Source: Pectobacterium polonicum
GTDB lineage: Bacteria > Pseudomonadota > Gammaproteobacteria > Enterobacterales > Enterobacteriaceae
Direction of reading: 5' to 3'
NCBI RefSeq assembly: GCF_005497185.1
Contig: NZ_RJTN01000014.1
Span: 57,947 to 121,946 of the forward strand
Length of the DNA stretch: 64,000 nucleotides
Each line of letters opens with the position of its first letter. The first letter of the stretch is position 1. Under the pieces are notes generated by a model that did not search any database, had not been told where the DNA came from, and was given only the letters and a program-made list of their open reading frames with translations. This document shows positions 56,078 through 64,000 of the stretch, piece after piece. Both the position numbers and the translations under genes were made by a program.

Positions 56078-56818
56078 TTAGTTTGGATTTACAGGAAAAA
56101 TGCCTATAGCCGCTATGCACGCCGTTAGCCCTACACTGGGGTTACGAACACTGAAAGGTGTGCCGCCAATATTAGGGGAAATGGTTATACCTGTTAGGTT
56201 AGTCACACTAAACGGGGCGGAAAATGGCTTCAACGTCGTGGTGGGCGCGGCATTACTATAAATTTTTGCTGGCGAGTCAGCCCCGCCAACAGCACTTAAA
56301 TCAAACGAAGGAGACGTTGTTGCCAATGATGTCGTGTTGTCTGGTACGTTAGTCGTTGCCGCACCGTTTACCACAGGAATAGCGATAGAAGCCGTGCCGC
56401 TAGCGCTTCCGGAAGAGGCAATGGTAGCCGGATGTATGTGTGGGGCAACATTACTTGTCGTCAATGAGACATTCTCCGCCCCAAATACTTGTGCACGAGT
56501 GACATTGGCTAACCCTGGCCCTTGTCCAGTCCCTACTGGTACGCGCCCACGCATGTCGGGGAGCGCAAAGTTACCTTGCTGTAGAGAGCCTCCCCAAATA
56601 TTTCCGATCAGGGCATAAAGCGCCTGATATTGATTGATCGTCACCGTTTGTCCATTTGCAGGAAGATATCCCTCTGGGCAATAACTGGTGACCATATAAC
56701 AAATAGAGCCAATGTAAGGCTCAGTACTGCATGCAGATGCGGTAGTTGATTGCGATAGGCCTACAGCTAAAACAGTCGCGATCGCAGATTTGGCAAACAG
56801 ACGCTGAACGCATTTCAT
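56078..56818 (-). CDS. Secreted phage-tail-collar-like (MdpB-type) protein
   Basis: A 246-residue protein with a Sec signal peptide (MKCVQRLFAKSAIATVLAVG, cleavage near TASA) followed by a phage tail collar domain. The hallmarks are CPEGYLPANGQ, ISQYQALYALIG-like INQYQALYALIGNIWGG near residue 58, and ALPDMRGRVPVGTGQGPG near 87. The C-terminal end, ACIAAIGIFPVNPN, is typical of the microcystin-dependent (Mdp) relatives of tail fibres. No other phage gene is nearby. GGAGAG lies eight bases before the ATG at 56818. It sits between the adaptor trio and the adhesin, on the same strand, so it may be an accessory surface protein or co-exported substrate (inference). Confidence 0.85.
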   Translation of the reverse strand: MKCVQRLFAKSAIATVLAVGLSQSTTASACSTEPYIGSICYMVTSYCPEGYLPANGQTVTINQYQALYALIGNIWGGSLQQGNFALPDMRGRVPVGTGQGPGLANVTRAQVFGAENVSLTTSNVAPHIHPATIASSGSASGTASIAIPVVNGAATTNVPDNTTSLATTSPSFDLSAVGGADSPAKIYSNAAPTTTLKPFSAPFSVTNLTGITISPNIGGTPFSVRNPSVGLTACIAAIGIFPVNPN

Positions 56819-57312
56819 AAACATCTCTCCTTGGAATGGGGGATAGTTTCACACTGGGTGAAATATATTTGATGATTTTGATGCTTGGTCTTGTGCTGCC
56901 TAACTTCACTTGCTAAGTAACATGTAATTTTATGTAAACAATAAAAACAAAATTACATATAAAAAGTGAAACTAGCAATAGGCTTTTACGTAGGCCGATA
57001 AGAAAAAGATTTATTTTTTTAACTTGTTGATTTTATTTGTAATTAATTTACTTTGATTTGGTTTTTCAAAGGAAGGATGTGCTGAAATTGCTGTGATATG
57101 TGCATGTTGTCAGCGTAATAAAAAAACCAGAGAGAAATTTATTTGTTAATAAAATGTAGTGTATGTTCGACGCGCTAGGTACGTTAAAACGTTAAGTAAT
57201 CTTATTAACTGATGAAATCAGAAAAGGTGTAACGCTTTTCTACAGAATCTGGAGCATCTCCTGCTCCAGATATTAGCTAAGACAGATGTATATGTTGAGG
57301 ATAACCAACCCG
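56819..57312. other. Noncoding, AT-rich gap between adaptor trio and collar gene
   Basis: About 490 bases with long A/T runs and no ORF worth naming. It probably contains the promoter for the collar and adhesin genes. An inverted repeat TCTGGAGCA / TGCTCCAGA at 57248-57270 lies just past the M50 gene end and may be its terminator, although the following sequence has no clear T-run on the minus strand. Confidence 0.6.
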
Positions 57313-59421
57313 CTAAAAACCACTTTCCCTGATACCCAATGCCGCTACCCGACGCCACACCGTACCAAGAATAGATTCCTTTTCTCCTTCCAGAATGACG
57401 CTGCCCCGTAGAGGCTGTTGCAGCGGCAGGAATTGCTCTTCCTGTACCATGAAATGAACGCGGTACTGCGCCTGCACCGGTTGAGGATTGTGGTCGCGGT
57501 CACGTCGTACGGCAATCGGACCGTGGCGATCGGACGCGAGCATGTCTTGTTGCAGGTAAGCGCTGCCCGTGGGGGCGATGTCATGAAGCGTGACGTCAAG
57601 ACGTGGGAAAGCGGGATCGTCGGCAAGGAAGATGCCCTGCATGCCCTCTTGAGTACGCATGAGTGATTCTTCGGGTATATAGCCAATCACCCGTCCCTGT
57701 GTGGGCTCCACCACGCGTAGTAATGGTGTATCCGCCGTTAGCCAGCGTCCTGCCGTCATGTCGCGTGCCAGATCGCGTACCACACCTGTTTGCGGTGCCC
57801 GAATCGTTAAGCGTTGACGTTGTGCTGCTAACCCACGATAGCGTGCCAGCGCCTCAGCTAACTGCCAATCCATGACCTGAATTTCACTCGCCGTTTCCTG
57901 CCGTGCCGCTCCACGCTGTCGTTGCTGTTGTAATTGGGCGATACGCTGACGCTCAATATCGAGACGATAATCCAGATCGACCGACGTCAGCTCTAGCAGG
58001 ATGTCTCCGGCATCTACCCGCTGACCATCTTTAACGTGTAGTCGGTTAACCTGTGCGGGTACTGGACTGTAGAGGGTACTGACCTTATCGGCTTCCAATA
58101 CGGCAGGAATGTGGATGCTGCCACCCCATGGATAGAGCAAGATAAACAAGAGGGTCAAGCACAGCAGGGCGCTGCGCAAAAAAGCGATGGGGTGTATTGA
58201 TTTGCGCATTGACCACCAGGCGTAGGCTTCTTTGGCTATCGGTAGCGCGATAAACCAGACGATTTCAACCAGCATTAAACCAATGCCGATCACCTTGATA
58301 AAAAAGTGGTAAACCACCAGTGCGATGCCAAAGAACAGGAAAAAGCGCCATATCCAGGAGGCATAGCCCCACACCAGCAGTTTGCGTTGCAAGGATGGGG
58401 AAAGGTTTTCCGGCGCTGGATGACCATGGCCGAACAGACTTTCTCGCAACCGCCAGCGACAGAGCGCATAGGCACGTTCTTGCAGATTTTCTACGCGCCA
58501 GAAATCGCTAAGTAAAAAGTAGCCATCGAAGCGCATCAAAGGATTAAGGTTTACGATCAATGTGGTCAGCCACGTTGCGCTGGAAAGCATAAAGGCGGCC
58601 GTTCGTGCCGGGCCATCTGGCAGTAATGTCCAGGCCAATAGCGCAATAACCGCCAACATCAGTTCGGCCAGAATGCCGCCCGCGCCGATCAGCAAACGTG
58701 CCTGACGATCCTTCAGTTTCCAGGCGTCAGTCGTGTCAGTGTAGAACAAGGGAAATAACACGATAAAGGCAACGCCCATGCTTTGCACACGGCAGCCCGC
58801 CCGTTTGGCCATGAAGGCATGGCCTAGCTCATGGATAAATTTGGCGAATACCAGAGAGACGCCGAACACGGCCATACCGGAAAGGCTAAAGAGGTGTGGA
58901 AACGAATGGGTGTAACGTACCCAGTCTCGACTGACTAAAAATAAGCCCAGCAGCAGGATTAATGGAAAGATCCAGACCAGAAAGAGCGCGCCGTAGCGCT
59001 GTAGCCATGGCCAACAGCGGTTGAGTACCGGATCGGGTCGCCACAGAGGAATACGGAAAAACAGATACTGATGCAGCACGCTTTTCCACAAGCTGGTGCG
59101 CATCGCCTGAGCCTTGCCCAAATAGCGCCGACGTTGTTCTGGATCGCTTGCCGCGACTAAATCGTGCTGGCGTAGGAACTGGAGCAGTTGCTCCAACTCT
59201 TTCACTCGCAGCGGCAGGCCGGGCTCATTGTTGGCGGCGGCCAGTATTTGCTGCGGCTGACGCAATGGCCAATGACGCAGCAGGCGGATAGCTGAGGGAG
59301 TCAGGGTAAAATAACGCCCGGTTATAGGATCGGACAGCATCCACTGCGGGGCTCCGTTGATGCCAGGAGCCGATTCTACCAATTGAAGATCGGCGCGCAG
59401 GGGAGGCAGGTGCGAATTCAT
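57313..59421 (-). CDS. M50 metallopeptidase fused to an HlyD-type adaptor
   Basis: A 702-residue inner-membrane fusion protein. Residues about 10-95 look like a small winged-helix PqqD-type domain (GRYFTLTPSAIRLLRHW). Residues about 140-450 form a multi-pass S2P-like M50 peptidase with the zinc site HELGH at 197-201 and the second ligand motif NPLMRFDGYFLLSDF near 297. Residues about 450-690 are a periplasmic adaptor: a lipoyl half-motif (VNRLHVKDGQRVDAGDILLEL), a coiled coil rich in Gln and Arg, the returning half (TIRAPQTGVVRDL) and a beta barrel. Its ATG overlaps the stop of the preceding gene (ATGA). Whether the peptidase is active is unknown, but the zinc ligands are intact. Confidence 0.87.
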   Translation of the reverse strand: MNSHLPPLRADLQLVESAPGINGAPQWMLSDPITGRYFTLTPSAIRLLRHWPLRQPQQILAAANNEPGLPLRVKELEQLLQFLRQHDLVAASDPEQRRRYLGKAQAMRTSLWKSVLHQYLFFRIPLWRPDPVLNRCWPWLQRYGALFLVWIFPLILLLGLFLVSRDWVRYTHSFPHLFSLSGMAVFGVSLVFAKFIHELGHAFMAKRAGCRVQSMGVAFIVLFPLFYTDTTDAWKLKDRQARLLIGAGGILAELMLAVIALLAWTLLPDGPARTAAFMLSSATWLTTLIVNLNPLMRFDGYFLLSDFWRVENLQERAYALCRWRLRESLFGHGHPAPENLSPSLQRKLLVWGYASWIWRFFLFFGIALVVYHFFIKVIGIGLMLVEIVWFIALPIAKEAYAWWSMRKSIHPIAFLRSALLCLTLLFILLYPWGGSIHIPAVLEADKVSTLYSPVPAQVNRLHVKDGQRVDAGDILLELTSVDLDYRLDIERQRIAQLQQQRQRGAARQETASEIQVMDWQLAEALARYRGLAAQRQRLTIRAPQTGVVRDLARDMTAGRWLTADTPLLRVVEPTQGRVIGYIPEESLMRTQEGMQGIFLADDPAFPRLDVTLHDIAPTGSAYLQQDMLASDRHGPIAVRRDRDHNPQPVQAQYRVHFMVQEEQFLPLQQPLRGSVILEGEKESILGTVWRRVAALGIRESGF

Positions 59422-60743
59422 AGCCCAATCGCCTGACGGATCACTGCCAGCGGTCGACGGAACAAATAAACGGCAAGGGGAACATAGTCGCCGGAAATTT
59501 TTGCCGTACCGCGCAGGCCGATACGTGGCGGTGTGTCAGTGAAGCGTGCATCCAGACGGTAGGCAAGATTACCGGCTGGTGTCTGTTCCGACTCATAGGC
59601 GATACGTTCTAACAATGCGGCGTGCGGCGTCAGTGGATCGCTGTCCAGAAACAGGGTAATGGGTGCCTCCTGCTGCAACTGGATGGCGTCGCCTACGTCC
59701 AGTTCGATACGTAACGCGGTGAGAGCGGGGTCTGCCAGCTCCATTAAACGTTCGCCGGTGCGTACCGGTTTCCCCATCCAGCGCGTTGCGTCGGCAAATA
59801 CCGCAATGCCATCCCGCTCGGCGCGGATTTCTGCGCGACTCAGCAAGGCATTGGCGTAATCGCGTTCCGCGCGTTTTTGTGCCACCTGAGCGGCGAGAAA
59901 GTCGAGCCTGGCTTTGGAGTCCGCATCCTGAAATGCGCGTTGAGAACTCGCGCGGTGCTCCGCTTCGGCGACATTCAATGCACGTTCGGCTACATCTGCC
60001 TGGGCTTTCAGCGTTGTGCTGTCAAAACGAACCAACACGTCTCCTTGACGCACACTCTGGTTTGGTAACACGGTAAAGGATTGGATCACGCCATCCAGCG
60101 GGGCGGCGACGACACGGCCTTGATGAGGAATAACCTCGGCGGGTGCCAACACGGATTGGCGCACCGGAATGAACAGGCAAGCGAGCAGTAGCAGCGCAGG
60201 TACGACGATTTTCCACCGAGCCCGACGACGCCAACGGGGAGCTTGCGGTTCAAGAGCCAGCCAGGCGTGGCTAAAAGCCCCGCTGAGTTGCTCCGCTAGT
60301 ATCTGATCGGTACTCTGCCATAGTTGCTCTCTTGCATACCAAATACCACCGAAGGGGTTCCCCTGACGATCGTTGAGGGGGGACCACAATGCCTCGGGGG
60401 CAGACAGCGCCTGCCAATCTTTACGGCTTTGTTCATCAAGCTGTGAGGCTTGAATCACTCTGCATTGAGCCAATCCTTTCTCATCGACGGATGAGAGCTG
60501 TGTGCAGGCGCGTTCCACAAAGGCGACAAAGGGGGCATGGGGCGCAGGCTGTGTCACCCCAGTGACTGCACGCACTTTGCCGTTAATCACGAGGGCGGCA
60601 TGGCGAAACCCAAACAGTTTCTGAGCATCGTTGACAATGCAATAGGCAAGCTCTTCGATGCGGTGAGCCGAACGAGCCTGCCTCTCAATATCCAGAAAAT
60701 GGGCAAAGATGCGTTCGGAAGAGGGCTGCGGCTGTGTATTCAC
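59418..60743 (-). CDS. GAF-like domain fused to an HlyD membrane-fusion protein
   Basis: A 441-residue protein. Residues about 15-165 form a cytoplasmic GAF-like sensory domain (RIEELAYCIVNDAQKLFGFRH... and WSPLNDRQGNPFGGIWYA). One membrane segment follows at about 186-203 (IVVPALLLLACLFIPV). The periplasmic part is a classical adaptor: lipoyl half-motif AAPLDGVIQSFTVLPNQSV near 217, a coiled coil near 255-315, a return half-motif and a beta barrel (LRIELDVGDAIQL). It starts with GTG, overlapping the upstream stop by four bases, and overlaps the M50 gene by ATGA. It probably bridges inner membrane and outer-membrane channel (inference). Confidence 0.87.
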   Translation of the reverse strand: MNTQPQPSSERIFAHFLDIERQARSAHRIEELAYCIVNDAQKLFGFRHAALVINGKVRAVTGVTQPAPHAPFVAFVERACTQLSSVDEKGLAQCRVIQASQLDEQSRKDWQALSAPEALWSPLNDRQGNPFGGIWYAREQLWQSTDQILAEQLSGAFSHAWLALEPQAPRWRRRARWKIVVPALLLLACLFIPVRQSVLAPAEVIPHQGRVVAAPLDGVIQSFTVLPNQSVRQGDVLVRFDSTTLKAQADVAERALNVAEAEHRASSQRAFQDADSKARLDFLAAQVAQKRAERDYANALLSRAEIRAERDGIAVFADATRWMGKPVRTGERLMELADPALTALRIELDVGDAIQLQQEAPITLFLDSDPLTPHAALLERIAYESEQTPAGNLAYRLDARFTDTPPRIGLRGTAKISGDYVPLAVYLFRRPLAVIRQAIGL

Positions 60744-61612
60744 AGTTTCTCCGAGAAGTGTGCTGTGCCGCTCATACCGGCCATCAGGCTGCTGTCTTTA
60801 CTTTCGATCACGCCAGTCAGGCTTAGCGTTTGACTGCTTTCATCAATGCGTGCGCCAAGCCGTGTGACCTTGGCTTGTAACGGTTTTCCGGTTTCATCAG
60901 GGGTGAAGGTAAAGGTTAATCCAGGTTTTAGTACCGACAAAAGCCGTGATGGCACCAGCAGGTTAATCTCCAGATGGCGATTATTGACGATATCCAGAAC
61001 TGGCGCGCCAACCCCGACGCTTTCGTACGTTTGGGCTCGGCGTTTCACCACTTGTCCATCGAACGGAGCCAGAAGACGACAGCGATTGACCTGGATTTGA
61101 TAGACCTGGCTTTCTGCCTGAGCTTGTGCAAAATGCGCTGCGGATAACGATACCGCATGTTTTCCCACTGATTTCATCTGTGCCAATTGCTGATTTTGGC
61201 TCAGTTCCGCTTCTGCGGCTCGCGTAGCTGCTGAGGCCGCAGCCAACTGAGCCTGATAAATTGAACAGTCAAACCGCACTAATAGATCGCCTTTCTTGAA
61301 GGACTCCCCTTCTCTAAACGGTATTTCGATAATGCGCCCAGCCAGATCGCTGGACAGCGTGGCTTGATCGACGGCGATCAGAATCCCACGCGCCTGATTG
61401 TCGGCGTGGGCAGGGGATTGATTATCATGAGAAGGCATATCCAAGAGTGGGTCGCTAGTTTGGGCATGAGCGTTAAACGTCAATAGGCAAAATGCCAGCG
61501 ACGTAAAAGCGCGACGAAGTGCTGAGTTATTGAAACTATCCACACTGACCTGCCTTAATTTCGTTGAAATGCGTGCCAAGCCCGAAAGAGTCATGACCCT
61601 CTGAATTTTCAC
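60740..61612 (-). CDS. Periplasmic HlyD/RND-type adaptor protein
   Basis: A roughly 290-residue efflux adaptor. An N-terminal hydrophobic segment (SLAFCLLTFNAHAQ) looks like a signal peptide cleaved after AHA. Then come lipoyl half-motifs (VDQATLSSDLAGRIIEIPFR and RCRLLAPFDGQVVKRRAQ), a helical hairpin with Ala/Gln-rich coiled coil at about 120-175, and a beta barrel (LEINLLVPSRLLSVL). The start is uncertain: GTG 61612 or ATG 61594, the latter with AGAGGG close by. It is the first gene of the adaptor trio, and its stop overlaps the next start. The channel partner is presumably the NodT-type lipoprotein at the far end of the locus. Confidence 0.85.
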   Translation of the reverse strand: MKIQRVMTLSGLARISTKLRQVSVDSFNNSALRRAFTSLAFCLLTFNAHAQTSDPLLDMPSHDNQSPAHADNQARGILIAVDQATLSSDLAGRIIEIPFREGESFKKGDLLVRFDCSIYQAQLAAASAATRAAEAELSQNQQLAQMKSVGKHAVSLSAAHFAQAQAESQVYQIQVNRCRLLAPFDGQVVKRRAQTYESVGVGAPVLDIVNNRHLEINLLVPSRLLSVLKPGLTFTFTPDETGKPLQAKVTRLGARIDESSQTLSLTGVIESKDSSLMAGMSGTAHFSEKL

Positions 61613-62216
61613 TCATTAGCGGGAGCTAATTGGGGAGGATATCATGGTACAAAATGGCCCAAGCTGACAAGATCAACAGAGAACCGTCGAACAATGCCTT
61701 TTTGTGTCGCTGAACATGACATCGATTGCGAAGAGAGACGTGCTTGGGGAGCGTGTTACATCGCTATCAGTGAAACTGAAATCGGATTGTCATAAGTCCA
61801 TGATAATCTAAATATACCCTCGCTTTTCCATTCTAATCATTTACCTGTGGATAATAGTAGGTTCAACGGTGAATATTCATATCAACAGGTTTTTCTTTCT
61901 ACCTCTCCATGATGGAGTCGATATGTACTGAATTAAAAAACCAAAAACAACCATATTTTTAGTTTTTTAACATGAATAAAAATGTGTACTGTAATTAACG
62001 TTCTGTTTTTAGAGTTTTCTTCTCGTTTAAATTGATGCTATTTCAATAAGGTAGGCGAAATAAAAAAATAAACGAAGAATTTCCAGCCCTATTGCCGTGA
62101 TTTTTTCAATGAATAGAATTGCTCCGTTGGTATATTTAAATAAATATAACGTTGCGTGGTCTTTGGATTGTTGCACTTGGTTTACTAAATAGCTTAGCCA
62201 AATAGTAGGTCACTTG
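61613..62216. other. Noncoding AT-rich region upstream of the adaptor trio
   Basis: About 600 bases without a supportable gene. It includes runs such as AAAAAACCAAAAACAACC and a perfect AT palindrome near 62130-62150 (TATATTTA / TAAATATA). It must hold the promoter of the adaptor genes and probably marks the junction with the decayed mobile element. Confidence 0.6.
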
Positions 62217-62287
62217 AAGGGAACTTAGTCCGAGTTGTGTGATCTGATCAATCGCCAAACATCACAAATCACCAACCGGACTGAGCG

Positions 62288-62995
62288 ATGCCGATCATCG
62301 CAGCAATCTCTGGTGAAGAACGACGACTAATGCGTAAACAAGCCCAACAAATACGTGATAAAAACCATTCCAGACGACTCATCGCCATACTGATGCTGCA
62401 TCAGGGAATGACCGAAACCGACGTCGCCAGACTGCTCAGCGCTGCGTACTCATCCGTTGGAAGATAGATAAATTTTTTACTTTACAGGGTGTTGAAGGTC
62501 TGGATAGCCTAAAGTCCGGACGAACACCACGCTGGCCGGTAACGGATATCCTGCCTATTTTGCCGCTTCTGGTTCAGCGTTCTCCTCTGGATTTTGGCTG
62601 GCTGAGCTCCCGCTGGAGCACTGAGTTGTTGGCACTTATTGTTAATCGGTTTTTTAATGTAGCGCTTCATCCCGCCATGTTGCACCGCTACCTGAGGCGA
62701 GGGGGTATTGTCTGGCGCAGAGCTGCGCCAGACAATGAAAATCAAAGACCCGCATTATGAGGAAAAGCGACTCGCCATCGAACAGGCCGTCTCCAGGCAG
62801 CAGACGACTCATCCGGTATTTTATCAGGATGAAGTGGATATCGATCTGAACCCGAAAATCGGCGCAGACTGGATGTTCAAAGGGCAACAGAAACGTATAA
62901 TTACGCCGGGACATAACCAAAAGTATTATCTGGCAGGGGCGTTGCATTCGGGGTCAGGGCGAGTCCATTACGTCGGCGGCAGTAAAAAGTGTTCT
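62288..62995 (+). pseudogene. Broken IS630-family transposase
   Basis: The reading frame starts MPIIAAISGEERRLM with the helix-turn-helix region of IS630 transposases and meets a TAG at 62465 where relatives have Trp. It continues in a second frame (GVEGLDSLKSGRTPRWP ... RRGGIVWRRAAP) to a stop near 62760, then in a third frame with the catalytic-core region HPVFYQDEVDIDLNPKIGAD and YYLAGALHSGSG. It ends near GGSKK, far short of the usual C-terminus and third catalytic acid. At least two frameshifts, one stop and a 3' truncation make it inactive. The AGTCCGAGTTG-type sequence at 62230 may be part of the left end. Confidence 0.85.
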
Positions 62996-62996
62996 G

Positions 62997-63128
62997 ATCC
63001 AGAACCTTCCCAAGCTTGCTTACCGCCGCACTAAATTTGGCCGGATTTTTAGTATGCAGGTCCGATAAATTACGTTGTTTCCAGCGAATAGCAGGAAGAT
63101 GCTGAATATCAGGATCGCGACCAGTCAA
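62997..63128 (-). pseudogene. C-terminal fragment of an unidentified gene
   Basis: On the minus strand a short in-frame stretch reads DIQHLPAIRWKQRNL and FSAAVSKLGKVLD, ending near 62997. It has the look of the conserved C-terminal tail of a longer protein; I am reminded of AbiEii-type nucleotidyltransferase tails but cannot be certain. It directly abuts the truncated transposase, so the insertion or a later deletion probably removed the rest of both genes. Confidence 0.3.
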
Positions 63129-63537
63129 GGGATGGCTTATAACTGAGTAAAAACTGTCGATCCTGAGCGGTAAAATGAGATTTCAATGCCTGCGATAGTA
63201 TAGTCGTCACTGAAAAGTGATTCTGGATAGGTCTTCTGACTGCATACTGGCATTTTGTGCATATTATCCCTTATGACGATTATCCGGGCATGAATTTTAT
63301 TTTTTCGCTGAGTGATGTTTCAAAAATACTTAGTTAAAGTTTTTCATAGAAGCTGGCTAACGGTGTGCTGCAATCACGACTGAGATTAATTCGATATTAC
63401 ATGCTTCATGTGTTCCACGGACATCAATCTGTCTTTGGCGTGAATAGCAGCAGCCCCTGCAATGAAGGGGGCCGTAGGGGGATAGACCAGCCTCAGATGT
63501 CGAATCTAGGCTGGCCAGTGCTTTTGGCTAAGCTAGA
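63129..63537. other. Noncoding stretch
   Basis: About 400 bases in which I see no supportable gene, RNA or repeat. A G/C-rich patch near 63450-63480 (AGCAGCCCCTGC ... GGGGGCCGTAGGGGG) could form a hairpin, and lies downstream of the partial gene at the window end. Confidence 0.45.
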
Positions 63538-64000
63538 TCATTCTGACTTCAGTGACTGAATCAGTTTGTCGAAATGCTGTGCCAGGTTCTTGGTCCGAGC
63601 CAGTTCGATCTTGCGCCCTATCAGGAAGTTGTTTTGACGCGTATGCAGTTCGGCGATGCCTTTGAGGTCTCCATCTTTTTTCTTGAGTTGCTCAATCTTG
63701 CGAATTACTTCCAGAGTTCTTGCTTCTAACTTGTCGGCGGTCTCAAGATACTGGTCGAGATCGATGCTACCATTGGAGAACTTGTCGTCATTCTGTATGG
63801 ATGCCTTGTTCAGGGCGTTGAGCGTTCGTTCGTACTGAGCTACCAAAGTACGCTCTGCCTGCTCATGGAACTCGTCTACTGAATAGGACACGAAGTAGAC
63901 GTAACGATAAGTACAGAGAATTTTGTTATTGAAGAACGAGCGCTGCTGACTGACGTTGGTGGCGACCGAAGCAAAAATGCGCAATCCTTGGCCGATCGGT
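63538..64000 (-). CDS. Partial gene of unknown function, cut by window end
   Basis: The C-terminal part (at least 148 residues) of a protein read on the minus strand; the open frame continues to the window edge, so the true start may lie outside. The visible part is strongly charged and mostly helical, with a likely coiled coil over about residues 75-120 of the visible part (YLETADKLEARTLEVIRKIE and KKKDGDL). I do not recognise the family. It follows decayed mobile DNA and may belong to another accessory segment. Confidence 0.5.
   Translation of the reverse strand, partial: PIGQGLRIFASVATNVSQQRSFFNNKILCTYRYVYFVSYSVDEFHEQAERTLVAQYERTLNALNKASIQNDDKFSNGSIDLDQYLETADKLEARTLEVIRKIEQLKKKDGDLKGIAELHTRQNNFLIGRKIELARTKNLAQHFDKLIQSLKSE

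Noticed and set aside
56078..56818. Prophage remnant
   Set aside because: The collar-like gene has a signal peptide and no other phage structural, integrase or lysis gene lies nearby.

Overview
The window reads as the chromosome of an enterobacterium, most likely Pectobacterium or a close relative in Pectobacteriaceae (inference). The backbone consists of well-known Enterobacterales neighbourhoods: ygfB-pepP-ubiH-ubiI, zapA-6S RNA-fau, serB-radA-nadR, and prfC-osmY-ytjA-yjjV. Set into it are a catecholate siderophore cluster with its own assembly line and a giant-adhesin export locus.

Layout. 0.2-7.0 kb: a YqhA membrane protein, a CurA-type reductase, an AraC regulator, and a set made of a class III aminotransferase, an iron alcohol dehydrogenase and an APC amino-acid permease. 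7.1-18.2 kb: an unknown small membrane protein, the aerobic ubiquinone hydroxylase genes with pepP and ygfB, zapA, 6S RNA, fau, nadR, radA, serB and smp. 18.2-25.3 kb: an unrecognised 309-residue protein, prfC, the osmotic/stationary-phase type genes osmY, ytjA and a CsbD-like gene, yjjV, and a NupC-family nucleoside transporter.

25.3-45.9 kb is the siderophore island: a phosphopantetheinyl transferase, a TonB-dependent receptor and an MFS exporter on the minus strand, then one tight operon in the order entC-entE-entB-NRPS1-entA-NRPS2-NRPS3. Two Fur-box-like palindromes lie in the divergent promoter region. Domain layout is C-A-T, then docking-C-A-T-E-C-T, then a stand-alone A domain with half a C domain in front. 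Pocket residues suggest a basic residue (Lys) for the first A domain, an unassigned residue for the second (followed by epimerisation), and glycine for the last. There is no thioesterase. Gene order and domain logic match the amonabactin system (amoCEBFAGH) known from Aeromonas, so an amonabactin-like bis-catecholate is the best guess.

45.9-61.6 kb, all on the minus strand, is a secretion/adhesion locus. A translationally coupled trio encodes a periplasmic HlyD-type adaptor, a GAF-HlyD membrane protein, and a multi-pass M50 metallopeptidase fused to an HlyD adaptor. It is followed by a secreted phage-tail-collar-like protein, a 2758-residue DUF4347 adhesin with an LEPR-XLL-like N-terminus and 11 tandem Ig/cadherin-like repeats, and a NodT-type outer-membrane channel lipoprotein. 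No ABC transporter is present. This is the least conventional system in the window.

61.6-64.0 kb is a decayed end: AT-rich noncoding DNA, a broken IS630-family transposase, a gene fragment, and an unknown gene running off the window edge.
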